Shown here: positions 1 to 9,134 of the stretch, piece after piece
Layout of the letters: each line of letters starts with the position of its first letter
Position numbering within the stretch: the first letter of the stretch is position 1
Source: a virus
IMG/VR virus record: IMGVR_UViG_3300034101_003860
Location: 1 to 64,000 of that record
Strand: one strand, 5' to 3'
Length of the DNA: 64,000 bases
Position numbers and translations under genes: made by a program
The notes under the pieces: generated by a model
Seen by the model: the letters and a program-made list of their open reading frames with translations, nothing else
What the model was told of the DNA's origin: nothing
Database searches by the model: none

Positions 1-912
1 GTATTAGAAATTTTAGCCGGTATTAAGCAAAGCGAGCAAAATAATAGCCCTAAGTATATTGATGATATTTTAGGAGATATTGATATTCATGGTTATAATT
101 TAGACCACATTGTGGAAAAGGTCTATGAGTATTATACCTCTCAGTTTAAACACCACGAGTGGTTGCCAAAAGATTTAAAAGACGCCCGTTTGTGGGTCAA
201 TAAGGCTATCGCAGACCACAATGGTATGTTTGATCCACGCTCTAGGGATATAGTACAACCAGAACAACATTTTGATATTGTTATAGATAAGCCTTGGGCA
301 GAATATAAGTACGAAACAAAAGAGGGTGTGATAGAAGGAAAATTGGCCATAAAAGGCACTATTGATCTTATTACCAAAGTTAACGATTCTACGTTAGAAG
401 TTATAGACTGGAAAACTGGCAAAAGACTAGACTGGGCTACGGGACAAGAAAAAACATTAGAAAAGCTATATGTGGATCCTCAATTAAAAATCTATCATTA
501 TGCTTTAAGTAAACTTTATCCAGAATATGATCACATAATTATGTCTATTAATTTTATTAATGATGGTGGCGCTTTTAGTATGTGTTTTGATAAATCCGAT
601 CTATTAGCTACTGAAGATTTGATACGTCAAAAATTTGAACAAATTAAAAAATGTATCAAGCCCAAATTAAGTAAAACTTGGAAATGTACCAAATTATGTT
701 ATTTTGGAAAAAACACTTTTGAAAATCATAAAAGCGTATTGCCAATACTAGAATATAGAGATAATCAAGTTTGTACAAAGGGCTCTTATATGACTATGTG
801 CGAACAAATTAAGCACGACACCGAATTGAACGGCATGAAAAATGTAGTTGACACCTACACGGTGGACGGTTATAGTGTTGGTAAGTACAAAAGCCCAGGT
901 TCCGTAGAATGA
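1..912 (+). CDS. RecB/Cas4-like PD-(D/E)XK nuclease, 5' end cut by window edge
   Basis: The reading frame is open from the first base, so the start lies outside the window. The visible part carries the PD-(D/E)XK core: a GTID strand near nt 355-366, an IDWKTGK strand near nt 403-423, and a QLKIYHYAL helix that matches the Q/Y motif of RecB- and Cas4-type exonucleases. Four cysteines near the C-terminus (CTKLC, then two more) resemble the iron-sulfur cluster of the Cas4/AddB group. Such enzymes process DNA ends in recombination or phage replication. The stop overlaps the ATG of the polymerase gene (ATGA), so the two are probably translated together. The family call is firm; the exact role is inferred. 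Confidence 0.8.
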   Translation, partial: VLEILAGIKQSEQNNSPKYIDDILGDIDIHGYNLDHIVEKVYEYYTSQFKHHEWLPKDLKDARLWVNKAIADHNGMFDPRSRDIVQPEQHFDIVIDKPWAEYKYETKEGVIEGKLAIKGTIDLITKVNDSTLEVIDWKTGKRLDWATGQEKTLEKLYVDPQLKIYHYALSKLYPEYDHIIMSINFINDGGAFSMCFDKSDLLATEDLIRQKFEQIKKCIKPKLSKTWKCTKLCYFGKNTFENHKSVLPILEYRDNQVCTKGSYMTMCEQIKHDTELNGMKNVVDTYTVDGYSVGKYKSPGSVE

Positions 913-2780
913 CAAAGTATATTCCTCTGCATCTACATTCTCATTTTTCTTTATTAGATGGGCTTAGTCAGCCTGAACAAATAGCAGAAAGATGTAAAGA
1001 AATTGGAGCCACTACTTGTGCATTGACCGATCATGGGAATATAGCAGGATCGGTAAAGTTTTACATGGCTATGAAAAAGGCTAATATTAAACCAATACTA
1101 GGTTGTGAACTTTACGTTTGTGAACAAGATCCAAAAATACAAGAAAAAGAAAATAGATCATTATCTCATTTTATAGTTTTAGCACAAAATTATAATGGGT
1201 GGAAGGATCTAATTAAGATTGTATCCGAATCAAACAAGCCAGAACATTATTATCATAAGCCTCGGTTGGATCTAAAAACAATAGCTAATTTAAATAGTGG
1301 TAATCTCATAGCTATTACTGGACATTTAGGGTCCACACTATCTGATATGATCCTTAATGGATATGAACTAAAAGATAATTGGCTAGACATCGGCAAACAA
1401 CATGTGTCATATTTAAAAGAAATATTTCAAAACAAAGTATTTTTAGAAGCTCAGTTAATAGATAAAGATAATTTGCCGGTGCAAGAAATTCTAACAAATG
1501 CTATCAGAAAAATAGGTCAAGAGACTAATACAAAAATTATTTGCACTCCAGACGCACATTACTGTAGAAAAGAAGATGCTATAGATCAAAGAATATTATT
1601 ATGCAATAATCTTAAAACAACTTTCCCAGAAATTAGTCGTAAGATTAGTAATGATGAAGATGTGGCTTTGTCTTGTTTTTTTACATCAGAAAATTATCAT
1701 ATACCATCTCAAGAAGAAATGAGAGAACTACATACCTCTGAAGAAATAGAAAATACTAATTATGTAGCTAATCTTATAGAAGAATATAGTATACTTAGCA
1801 AGCCAAAGCTTCCGCCTTTTCAATGTCCTAATAATCAAAATCCAGATGAATATTTAAGGCAATTGTGTAGAGACGGATGGAAAGACAAAATAGCAAATAT
1901 AATAGCAAAAGAAGAGCAAGAACAATATGTTGATAGAATTAAATATGAATTAGAGGTATTACAAGGTGCTGGATTATCTAGTTACTTTTTAATAGTTCAA
2001 GATATTGTTAATTTTGTACGAAAAAATGAATGGTTGCCAGGACCAGGTAGAGGTAGCGCTGCTGGTTGTTTAGTTTCATATTTAATTGGTATTACTAGCA
2101 TAGATCCAATAAAATATAATCTATTATTTGATAGGTTTTATAATGCTGGTCGCAATTCTGCTGATCATATTAGTATGCCAGATATAGATGTAGACGTACC
2201 AATTGATAAAAGAGAAGCTATCATAGAATACATCAAAAATAAATATGGACACGATAAAGTTTCACAAATGATTACTTTTAATACCATCAAGGGGAGAGGA
2301 GCCTTAAAGGATGTATTAAGAGTATATGGTAATATTAGTTTTGATGAAATGAATAAGATTACCAAAAATATACCAGACGAATCTAAAATTGCTGATGAAC
2401 TTCAAGAAATGAAAGAGGAAACCGGGGAATCTTCTATTATCCGCTGGGCATTAGAAAATAATGTTGACAAACTCAAAGAATGGTGCTATATTGATGATAG
2501 TGGACAATTGCAGGGTCCGCTGGCCAAAAGATTTGAACAAGCTATTAGGCTGGAGGGAACAAAATCAAATCAATCTAAACACGCAGCAGGAATAGCTATT
2601 AGTTCTGAGCCATTAAATGAAATTTGTCCTATGGTTTATGATAGTAAAAATAAACAACTAATTGCTGGCATGGAAATGCAAGACTTAGAAAATATTGGAA
2701 TTATTAAGTTTGATATTCTTGGTGTAGCAATGTTAGATAAAATTATGACGATTAGATTTTTATTACAACAAGGAGTATAA
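909..2780 (+). CDS. dnaE-N: DNA polymerase III alpha subunit, N-terminal half (split DnaE)
   Basis: This 623-residue protein matches the first half of bacterial DnaE, the replicative polymerase. The PHP domain is at the N-terminus with metal-ligand motifs present (HLHSH, TDHGN, PDAHY). The palm follows with PGPGRGSAAG near residue 377 and the catalytic PDIDVD near residue 424. The third catalytic aspartate is in IKFDILG near residue 601. The protein stops about 20 residues later, where full-length DnaE continues into the fingers. That remainder is encoded separately at 3640-5256. No intein N-terminal sequence follows the break. The PHP ligands look intact, so it may keep the ancestral PHP exonuclease activity. 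The start overlaps the upstream stop codon. Confidence 0.93.
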   Translation: MTKYIPLHLHSHFSLLDGLSQPEQIAERCKEIGATTCALTDHGNIAGSVKFYMAMKKANIKPILGCELYVCEQDPKIQEKENRSLSHFIVLAQNYNGWKDLIKIVSESNKPEHYYHKPRLDLKTIANLNSGNLIAITGHLGSTLSDMILNGYELKDNWLDIGKQHVSYLKEIFQNKVFLEAQLIDKDNLPVQEILTNAIRKIGQETNTKIICTPDAHYCRKEDAIDQRILLCNNLKTTFPEISRKISNDEDVALSCFFTSENYHIPSQEEMRELHTSEEIENTNYVANLIEEYSILSKPKLPPFQCPNNQNPDEYLRQLCRDGWKDKIANIIAKEEQEQYVDRIKYELEVLQGAGLSSYFLIVQDIVNFVRKNEWLPGPGRGSAAGCLVSYLIGITSIDPIKYNLLFDRFYNAGRNSADHISMPDIDVDVPIDKREAIIEYIKNKYGHDKVSQMITFNTIKGRGALKDVLRVYGNISFDEMNKITKNIPDESKIADELQEMKEETGESSIIRWALENNVDKLKEWCYIDDSGQLQGPLAKRFEQAIRLEGTKSNQSKHAAGIAISSEPLNEICPMVYDSKNKQLIAGMEMQDLENIGIIKFDILGVAMLDKIMTIRFLLQQGV

Positions 2781-2781
2781 G

Positions 2782-2964
2782 ATGAAAACAGTACAGTTTA
2801 AAGATGTTCCTGTAGACAGTAATTTTAAAATGAATGATACAGAATACAAAAAAATCCAGGAAGAAAGAGTTAGTTGTTGCAGATTTAACAATGCTTGCTT
2901 GGCGAGCGACGCTAACCAAAAAACTGGAATTAAGCCACTAACAGAAGTACAGGTAGATGATTAA
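2782..2964 (+). CDS. Small hypothetical protein inside the split polymerase locus
   Basis: A 60-residue protein of unknown function. The start follows AAGGAG with good spacing. That ribosome site overlaps the end of the polymerase half-gene, so translation is coupled. It has three cysteines around SCCRFNNAC and an acidic C-terminus (VQVDD). The sequence recalls small conserved phage proteins, but I cannot assign a role. It lies between the two polymerase halves and overlaps the exonuclease gene by 8 nt. Confidence 0.75.
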   Translation: MKTVQFKDVPVDSNFKMNDTEYKKIQEERVSCCRFNNACLASDANQKTGIKPLTEVQVDD

Positions 2965-3643
2965 TTATAATAAAATTTGCGTATTTGATTTTGAAACCGA
3001 CGGTTCCGATCCCAAAACCTGTAGTCCTGTGCAAATTGCTGCTGTGATTATAGATCCTATTAAATTAGAAATTATACCCAATTCAGAATTTAATATTAAT
3101 TTCAAACCAGAGGTACTGGAACAAAACGATGATTATGTTTATACCACAGATATTTTAGATTTTCATGGTAAGGTTAAAGGATGTTCTAAAGAAGACGTTC
3201 TAAATGAATGGAAAAACTATCCAAAACAACAACAGTCTTGGAATATGTTTGTGAATTATCTAGATAAATATCATTCAAGATCTTCTAAGAAAAGTCAATT
3301 TAGTGCTCCGATAGCGGCTGGTTATAATATTCATAGATTTGACCTAAAAATTATTGATAGATTAAGCCAGAAATATGACAATGTAAATAAAGAAAATACA
3401 TCAGACATTTTTTATCCTAGAGATATTATAGATGTTATGAATTTAGTTTTTTATTGGTTTGAGCATAATCCTGATCTAAAGAGCTATAGTATGGATAATT
3501 TACGAGAATATTTTGGTATAGATAAAGATGGCGCCCATGACGCTATCAAAGATGTTAAAGATACAGCAGATATTATGATTAGATTTATGAAACTACACAG
3601 AAATGTAGCCTCTAAAGTTAAGTTTAAAAACTCATTCAAATGA
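2957..3643 (+). CDS. DnaQ-like 3'-5' exonuclease (DEDD family)
   Basis: A 228-residue protein with the three DEDD exonuclease motifs in order: Exo I as FDFETDG near residue 9, Exo II as GYNIHRFDLK near residue 122, and Exo III as HDAIKDVKDTAD near residue 195 (the H-x4-D form). DnaQ homologs proofread for DnaE-type polymerases. Its position between the two alpha-subunit halves suggests that it is the epsilon-like proofreading partner. It overlaps both neighbours by a few bases, which points to one translationally coupled replication operon. Confidence 0.87.
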   Translation: MINYNKICVFDFETDGSDPKTCSPVQIAAVIIDPIKLEIIPNSEFNINFKPEVLEQNDDYVYTTDILDFHGKVKGCSKEDVLNEWKNYPKQQQSWNMFVNYLDKYHSRSSKKSQFSAPIAAGYNIHRFDLKIIDRLSQKYDNVNKENTSDIFYPRDIIDVMNLVFYWFEHNPDLKSYSMDNLREYFGIDKDGAHDAIKDVKDTADIMIRFMKLHRNVASKVKFKNSFK

Positions 3644-5256
3644 AAAAATTCAGTTATAATTGTGGTTGTTGTTTTGATATATTGGACGAATCTAAAAAAA
3701 GCATTCAATTTGATCCATTTATAGAAAATATTAATTTGGAATGTTCTAGAACATGGGATCTAATTAGCGAAGGAAATACTAAAGGAATATTTCAATTAGA
3801 ATCACGCTTAGGAAGATCTATCGCTAAAAAACTCAAACCTGAAAATATTGAACAACTCTCTGCTTTAATTAGCATTATGCGTCCCGGTTGTCTTGAAGCA
3901 ATTCGCGGAGGTAAAAGCGTAACCAATCACTATATAGACAAAAAAAATGGTGAGGAATCTCTTGATTATTTTCATCCATCGTTAGAACCCATATTGAAAA
4001 CAACATATGGAGAAATGATATATCAAGAACAGGCTATGGAAATTGCTAAGAATATTGCTGGGTTCAACTTGCAAGAGGCTGATATGTTGCGTAAAGCTAT
4101 CGGCAAAAAGAAACCAGAAGAAATGGCAAAGATTAAAACTAAATTTTTAGATGGAGTAGCTAATACAAAAATAGTTAATCAATCAGAAGCAGAGCAAATC
4201 TTTGGTTGGATCGAAAAAAGTCAAAGATACTCTTTTAATAAGTCTCATAGCGTAAGTTATGCCGTTAATGCTTACCTTTCTGCATACGCCAAGGCTCATT
4301 TCCCCAAAATCTTTTTTGCCTCATATCTAAGATTCGCCAAAGACAAAATAGATCCTCATGAAGAGATTAAAGCCCTGGTTCAAAACGCAAATGAAATGGA
4401 TGTTAGTATTAAAACTCCAGATCTTAGAATTATGAATGAATTTTTTGTTTTAAAAAATAATGATATTTATTTTGGTTTAACAGATATAAAGGGCGTGGGT
4501 TCGTCGGTCTTTGTAAAATTAAAGAAAATAGTAGAAGCATTAAATCAACCACTATCAGAGATGTCCTGGCCTAAAATATCTTTTATGATATTATCCAATA
4601 TAAACTCTACTGCCGCTAAAGCTTTAATAGAGAGTGGGGCGACATCCTTTATTAAAAAAACAAGAACCTGTATGCTTTTTGAACAAGAGCTTGTCTCTTT
4701 ATTAACTAAAAAAGAATCATCCTACATAATAGATAATATTAACAAATACGCAACTGTTAAAGAAGCTTTAGAAGACTTACTATTAAACAGTAAGATTAAT
4801 AAAAACAGAAAAAAAGTAATCTCTGATGCTATTAATATGATACAAAATCCACCCTACTCTTTAGAAGACAGTCCGGAATGGATAGCGGATGTTGAGGATA
4901 CTAATCTAGGTTGTGCAATAACGTGTTCTAAAGTGGATATGTATGATATCAGTATGACAAATGCCACTTGTAGAGATTTTAAAAATGGTATTAATAACAA
5001 TAATTTAATTATGGGCGGAGAGATAGATTACATAAATATAACAAAAACTAAAAATGGACAAAATCCGGGCGAAGAAATGAGTTTTGTTACTATGTCTGAC
5101 GGAACCGGATCTGTTGATTCTATCATATTTTTTCCAGAGATATATAAGAAATATAAGTCTATATTATTTTCTGGTAATGTGATTATTGTTTGTGGTAGTA
5201 GGTCTAGATCCAAAGACAGCTTTGTAGTAGAAAAGGCTTATGTTGCAAAAACTTGA
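3640..5256 (+). CDS. dnaE-C: DNA polymerase III alpha subunit, C-terminal half (split DnaE)
   Basis: This 538-residue protein picks up where the N-half stops. TKGIFQLESR, MRPGCLEAIRGG, TYGEMIYQEQAMEIA, ADMLRKAIGKKKPEEMAK and SFNKSHSVSYAV are signature blocks of the DnaE fingers and nearby regions. Further on are the helix-hairpin-helix-type GLTDIKGVGSS and a C-terminal OB-fold (GGEIDYINITKTK...SDGTGSVDSIIFF). The two halves together are about 1161 residues, the normal length of DnaE. The break falls in the linker before the fingers. No intein C-terminal sequence precedes the extein-like start, so the halves probably assemble without covalent joining. The start overlaps the exonuclease stop. 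Confidence 0.92.
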   Translation: MKKFSYNCGCCFDILDESKKSIQFDPFIENINLECSRTWDLISEGNTKGIFQLESRLGRSIAKKLKPENIEQLSALISIMRPGCLEAIRGGKSVTNHYIDKKNGEESLDYFHPSLEPILKTTYGEMIYQEQAMEIAKNIAGFNLQEADMLRKAIGKKKPEEMAKIKTKFLDGVANTKIVNQSEAEQIFGWIEKSQRYSFNKSHSVSYAVNAYLSAYAKAHFPKIFFASYLRFAKDKIDPHEEIKALVQNANEMDVSIKTPDLRIMNEFFVLKNNDIYFGLTDIKGVGSSVFVKLKKIVEALNQPLSEMSWPKISFMILSNINSTAAKALIESGATSFIKKTRTCMLFEQELVSLLTKKESSYIIDNINKYATVKEALEDLLLNSKINKNRKKVISDAINMIQNPPYSLEDSPEWIADVEDTNLGCAITCSKVDMYDISMTNATCRDFKNGINNNNLIMGGEIDYINITKTKNGQNPGEEMSFVTMSDGTGSVDSIIFFPEIYKKYKSILFSGNVIIVCGSRSRSKDSFVVEKAYVAKT

Positions 5257-5280
5257 CATAGCATCGCGCTATGTTATAAT
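5253..5280 (+). promoter_or_regulatory. Promoter of the SSB gene with an operator-like inverted repeat
   Basis: TTGACA at 5253-5258 and TATAAT at 5275-5280 are separated by 16 bp. Both hexamers are perfect sigma-70 matches. The perfect 7-bp inverted repeat ACATAGC/GCTATGT, separated by 5 nt, overlaps the end of the -35 box and fills the spacer, as expected for a repressor site. The promoter overlaps the end of the polymerase C-half and lies about 45 bp before the SSB start. Confidence 0.85.
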
Positions 5281-5324
5281 ACTGTTAGTTTGGTTACTTT
5301 TTATTTTTTAAGGAGCTTATATAT

Positions 5325-5696
5325 ATGAATATTGTTATGTTACGAGGTAATCTTGCACGAGATCCTGAGCTAAGAACCGTTAATATTGGAGATAAACAAA
5401 CTTCTGTAGTTAATTTTACAGTTGCTACATCTCGTGAATTTACCAAGGCTAACGGAACACAAGATAAGATTACATCTTTCATTCAGTGCGAGGCTTGGGA
5501 CAGTGGAGCCGAAGCGGTGGCCTCGTCTTTAAAGAAGGGCGATTTGGTCATGATAGAAGGAAGTCTAAGGAATGATAGTTGGGAAAAGGACGGGGTTAAG
5601 CATAGCACTCTTAAGGTTAGAGTAAATAATTTTGCTCCAATTGTTAAGGCTAAGAAATCTAAAACCAGTAATGAAACAGAAACTGTGGCGTTCTGA
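5325..5696 (+). CDS. ssb: Single-stranded DNA-binding protein
   Basis: A 123-residue bacterial-type SSB: an N-terminal OB-fold with MLRGNLARDPELR, NFTVATSREF and SFIQCEAWDSGAEAVASSLKKGDLVMIEGSLRNDSW, then a short C-terminal tail. SSB coats single-stranded DNA at the replication fork. The tail ends in VAF and is short, so the usual acidic DDDIPF tip for partner binding is absent or changed. It has its own strong promoter and an AAGGAGC ribosome site, and a terminator follows, so it is a single-gene unit probably made at high level. Confidence 0.95.
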   Translation: MNIVMLRGNLARDPELRTVNIGDKQTSVVNFTVATSREFTKANGTQDKITSFIQCEAWDSGAEAVASSLKKGDLVMIEGSLRNDSWEKDGVKHSTLKVRVNNFAPIVKAKKSKTSNETETVAF

Positions 5697-5712
5697 TAAC
5701 TTCTAATGATAG

Positions 5713-5736
5713 AGCCCCTAGCAATAGGGGCTTTTA
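5713..5736 (+). terminator. Rho-independent terminator after ssb
   Basis: An 8-bp stem AGCCCCTA/TAGGGGCT with a GCAA loop, followed by TTTTATC. It begins 17 nt after the ssb stop codon. Confidence 0.85.
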
Positions 5737-5757
5737 TCATTTTAGGACTATTAAAAT

Positions 5758-7401
5758 ATGAAAAAAAGAGTATTCATTGTTAACGATGCTAGCTTTTTGA
5801 ATACAGGTTATTCTATTTATGGAAAAGAAATCTTAACTAGATTACACAAAAATCCTAATTTTGAAGTAGCGGAACTTGGCTGTTATTGTGATATTTCTAA
5901 TTCTCAAATAAAAAATATTCCTTGGAAATTTTATCCAAATGCCGTCACTTCAAATGATCAAAGAAGTAATGAATACAAATCCAATATGCTTAATAGATTT
6001 GGATTATGGAGATTCAATAGGTGCGTAGCAGACTTTAAGCCCCATATAGTTTTTGATATTAGAGACTATTGGATGTTTGCATATCAAGAAAATAGTCCTT
6101 TCAAAAAGTATTTTCACTGGGTGATAATGCCAGCAACAGATTCATCTCCTCCTAAAATAGAATGGTTATATACCTATAACAATGCTGATGTTGTTATTCC
6201 ATATACAGACTGGGCTAAAAAAGTATTGTCTGAACATTGTGGTTCGCAAATTAATTTATTTCCTAAGATAGCAAATGCTGGGATAAATCCAGAGGAATTT
6301 TATCCATTAGAAAATAAAAAGCAGCATAAAATAAATTACTTGGGTGAGGATCTTAGCGTTGTTGGTTTGGTAATGAGAAATCAAAAACGCAAATTATTTC
6401 CAGATATAATGCTGGCATATAAAAAATACTTAGAAAGATTAAAGTCCTCTTCTCAAACAGAACTATATCAAAAAAGCTACTTATATCTACATACTTCTTA
6501 TCCAGAAGATGCCGGTTGGGATATACCTGGGCTTTTACTAGAATATGGACTACTTGATAAAACTTTTTTGACGTATGTTTGTAGAGAATGTAAAGAATTT
6601 TTTCCCTCTAAATTTCAAGGACCAATAGCAAAATGTATACATTGTAACAATGGTACGGCTACTATTGCTAGTTCTTCTGTTGGAGTAGATACTAAGCAAT
6701 TAAATCAGATTTACAATTTTTTTGATCTATTTGTACAATATGCTATCTGTGAGGGCTTTGGTATGCCTCAAGTTGAAGCGGCAGCTTGTGGTATTCCTAT
6801 AGCGTCTGTTGATTATAGTGCCATGACAGAGATAGTATCTAAGTTAGATGGATATGCTATACCAGTTAATAGAGTGTTTAGAGAATTAGAAACCAATGCA
6901 GACAGAGTGTATCCTGATATAGATGCTACAACGGATATAATGTATAACTTTTTTGTTAATACAACTGAAGAACAGAGAAAAGCTAAAAATATAGAAACTA
7001 GACAAAAATGCATATCGTATTATACTTGGGATAATGTTTATTCTGTGTGGGAGGAATGTTTCAATAGCATAGATATCACTAAGAAGCTATCTTGGTCATC
7101 ACAACCTATGCCTCAACCGTCTCATAAGTCTATCAAAGTGCCTAAAAATCTCAGCAATACTAATTTTGTAGAATATATATGTCATCATGTTCTGAATAAT
7201 CGTGATCTTTTAAAGACCGCTAATATACAATCGTTAATTAGAGATTTATCTAATGGTATAATAGCAAGAGATGGCAATATGACAATGATAAATAAAAATC
7301 AAGCTATAAATATTTTAGAATCATATTTAAATAATCAAATTAGTTGCGAAAAAATGAGATCAGAACCACAAGCTATACCCAAAGAAGATTTTATACAATG
7401 A
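5758..7401 (+). CDS. GT4-like glycosyltransferase (GT-B fold)
   Basis: A 547-residue protein that transfers a sugar from an activated donor. The C-terminal lobe has the family signature CEGFGMPQVEAAACGIPIASVDYSAMTEIV near residues 330-360, with the acidic pair that binds the donor nucleotide. Between the lobes, CREC...CIHC near residues 275-297 looks like an inserted zinc knuckle, which is unusual for the family. It opens a run of sugar genes ending at 15398. The next gene overlaps its stop by ATGA. The acceptor is unknown; a virion glycan is a plausible target. Confidence 0.82.
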   Translation: MKKRVFIVNDASFLNTGYSIYGKEILTRLHKNPNFEVAELGCYCDISNSQIKNIPWKFYPNAVTSNDQRSNEYKSNMLNRFGLWRFNRCVADFKPHIVFDIRDYWMFAYQENSPFKKYFHWVIMPATDSSPPKIEWLYTYNNADVVIPYTDWAKKVLSEHCGSQINLFPKIANAGINPEEFYPLENKKQHKINYLGEDLSVVGLVMRNQKRKLFPDIMLAYKKYLERLKSSSQTELYQKSYLYLHTSYPEDAGWDIPGLLLEYGLLDKTFLTYVCRECKEFFPSKFQGPIAKCIHCNNGTATIASSSVGVDTKQLNQIYNFFDLFVQYAICEGFGMPQVEAAACGIPIASVDYSAMTEIVSKLDGYAIPVNRVFRELETNADRVYPDIDATTDIMYNFFVNTTEEQRKAKNIETRQKCISYYTWDNVYSVWEECFNSIDITKKLSWSSQPMPQPSHKSIKVPKNLSNTNFVEYICHHVLNNRDLLKTANIQSLIRDLSNGIIARDGNMTMINKNQAINILESYLNNQISCEKMRSEPQAIPKEDFIQ

Positions 7402-8150
7402 ATAATCAAATATCCTCAATTCATACCCCATGTAAACAGTGTGTTTTTGCGAAATACATAGATAATACACAAACTGACTGTTATCTATCATATATAGATC
7501 TTTACAAACAAAATAGTGTGGAAGTTCTCGAAGCATATGATCATGATAAAGAGTTCTTTATCATTAATAATAAAAAATGTATTGGCTATAGAGAAAATAA
7601 ATGGTTTGAGAAGAGGGGCATGTCTAACTCTTCGATAGAAGATAAAATAGAAGCATATCGAAAATCAAATCATGCACACTATGCTGCGATTATAAGTCTT
7701 AAAACTATAGATATAAATCAATTAAACAATATATGTGAAATGCTTGATCATAGTGATATTAAACCAAAAAAAATTATTCTTATAAGATATCCAGATAATA
7801 AAGAGTTTCCTTATCAAGCTATAGAAAATATTTTTAAAGAAAAAAACATATCGTATCCTTGGCGTATACAAACTATGTTAGATAGTGATATGCCGCATGA
7901 ACATATATTATATGATATTATTAAAAATAACAAATCTTGTAGGTTTATTTTATCCATAAATACTGATACTTCAAAAATTAATGAAATAATTAATTATGCA
8001 AATGATTTGGTTTATAATGGCCTGGGTAGCTTCTATGCTTGTGGGGACTCTACTAAAAATGTTGTATTATATAGTTCTACAGTTTTGAGGCATTCGTTAG
8101 AGACAGGCAAAGATATTCTAAATGATGAGGAGCTATATAAAATTATATGA
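7398..8150 (+). CDS. Cysteine-cluster protein of the sugar gene block, function unknown
   Basis: I start it at the ATG at 7398, which overlaps the previous stop (ATGA), rather than at an in-frame ATG 54 nt upstream inside the glycosyltransferase gene. The roughly 250-residue product begins with CKQCVFAKY...DCYLSY...CIGYR, which could bind a metal or iron-sulfur cluster. The middle part (YAAIISLKTIDINQLNNICEMLDHSDIKPKKIILIRYPDN) looks like the start of a nucleotide-sugar binding fold. No catalytic motif is clear. It overlaps its downstream neighbour by 4 nt. Confidence 0.7.
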   Translation: MNNQISSIHTPCKQCVFAKYIDNTQTDCYLSYIDLYKQNSVEVLEAYDHDKEFFIINNKKCIGYRENKWFEKRGMSNSSIEDKIEAYRKSNHAHYAAIISLKTIDINQLNNICEMLDHSDIKPKKIILIRYPDNKEFPYQAIENIFKEKNISYPWRIQTMLDSDMPHEHILYDIIKNNKSCRFILSINTDTSKINEIINYANDLVYNGLGSFYACGDSTKNVVLYSSTVLRHSLETGKDILNDEELYKII

Positions 8151-8776
8151 ATGTTGTGATCCTTGGCGATAAATTTCAAAAAGGTAAAAAAACCAAGGGT
8201 TGCTCCGGCTTGTTTAAGGTTAAAAATACATATTTAATTCTTAAACAGTATAGGGCTATAAGGGCGGCGTTTCCAAAATCTAATATAGTATATGTCTGTG
8301 GATTCGAATATAAAAAGTTATTATCTACTATAGATGATTATGACGAAATAGTAAAAAATATAAATTTTATCATTAATGAAAATTATAATAAATATAATTA
8401 TGGATACAGTTTACAACTTTTAAAAGAGTATATTACACAAAAAACTTTGATATTATTTGGAGACAGTATTATAGATTATAAAATTTTGAATACTTTTGAT
8501 TGTCAAAACAATGTATCTCAAATCGTATTAAACAAAAAAAGTACCAGTAGTTTAGGATGTGTTATAAACAATAAAAAAATACATAACATTTTTTATGATT
8601 TAGATAATAAAATAGAAGAAATGTATTTTATCGCTAATAAAGATATAGGCAAATTAAAAGATATACTTGATCAACCAATAAAAAATATGTTCATATTTGA
8701 AATTATAAATAAGATGATAGATAATAATGTTTCATTTCAGCCACTAAAAATAGAAAAAGTGAACTATGTTGCCTAA
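8147..8776 (+). CDS. Nucleotidyltransferase-like protein (sugar-1-phosphate type)
   Basis: A 209-residue protein. The N-terminus (VVILGDKFQKG...KGCSGLFKVKNTYLILKQYRAIRAAFP) follows the outline of sugar nucleotidyltransferases: a glycine-rich nucleotide loop, a lysine before the substrate site and a helix after it. LILFGDSIID could supply the metal-binding aspartate. Such enzymes make the NDP-sugars that the neighbouring transferases use. The canonical GxGTRL...PK signature is degenerate, so the enzyme may be diverged or inactive. It is coupled to both neighbours by short overlaps. Confidence 0.55.
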   Translation: MNVVILGDKFQKGKKTKGCSGLFKVKNTYLILKQYRAIRAAFPKSNIVYVCGFEYKKLLSTIDDYDEIVKNINFIINENYNKYNYGYSLQLLKEYITQKTLILFGDSIIDYKILNTFDCQNNVSQIVLNKKSTSSLGCVINNKKIHNIFYDLDNKIEEMYFIANKDIGKLKDILDQPIKNMFIFEIINKMIDNNVSFQPLKIEKVNYVA

Positions 8777-9134
8777 AACACTTGCAGTATATTTAGATAA
8801 TGACTTGTCGGGCGACCACTATTTAGACATTCTTTATAATTACTTTAAAAATAGTTACGAGGATTTTGTTGTCATCTCTGACGAGAATAGTCTAATTAAA
8901 TCAACATATGCTGTAATTCCATCTTTATATTTAAAGTTTTTTAAAGGAGATGTTATATTTATGAGCGCAGCTACATTTTTAGAAAAAGAAGATATATTAG
9001 CAAATAAAATATATTTATGCGCTTCTATTAATGAGTTATTAGATAATAATATATGTAAAAGTCGTTTGAAAAACGTAACACTTATTGATATTAAACAATC
9101 TGCTATAGAGGTATTTAAAAATGATTGCGTATAA
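8766..9134 (+). CDS. Hypothetical protein in the sugar gene block
   Basis: A 122-residue protein that I do not recognise. It has alternating beta and alpha patterns (LAVYLDNDLSGDHYLDILYNYF, EDFVVISDEN, VIFMSAATFLE), consistent with a small Rossmann-like fold. It has no signal peptide or membrane segment. It overlaps the genes on both sides (11 and 14 nt), so it is expressed with the nucleotidyltransferase-like protein and may assist it. Confidence 0.65.
   Translation: MLPKTLAVYLDNDLSGDHYLDILYNYFKNSYEDFVVISDENSLIKSTYAVIPSLYLKFFKGDVIFMSAATFLEKEDILANKIYLCASINELLDNNICKSRLKNVTLIDIKQSAIEVFKNDCV

Noticed and set aside
2700-3700. Split intein in the polymerase
   Set aside because: Neither half carries an intein end: no Cys-started splicing domain follows the N-half and no His-Asn end precedes the C-half.
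7344-7397. Upstream extension of the cysteine-cluster gene
   Set aside because: It lies within the glycosyltransferase gene; the ATG at 7398 overlaps the stop as ATGA, the coupling used throughout this block.
8147-8776. Assigning the nucleotidyltransferase-like protein to a specific sugar pathway
   Set aside because: The signature is too degenerate; no substrate can be read from the sequence.
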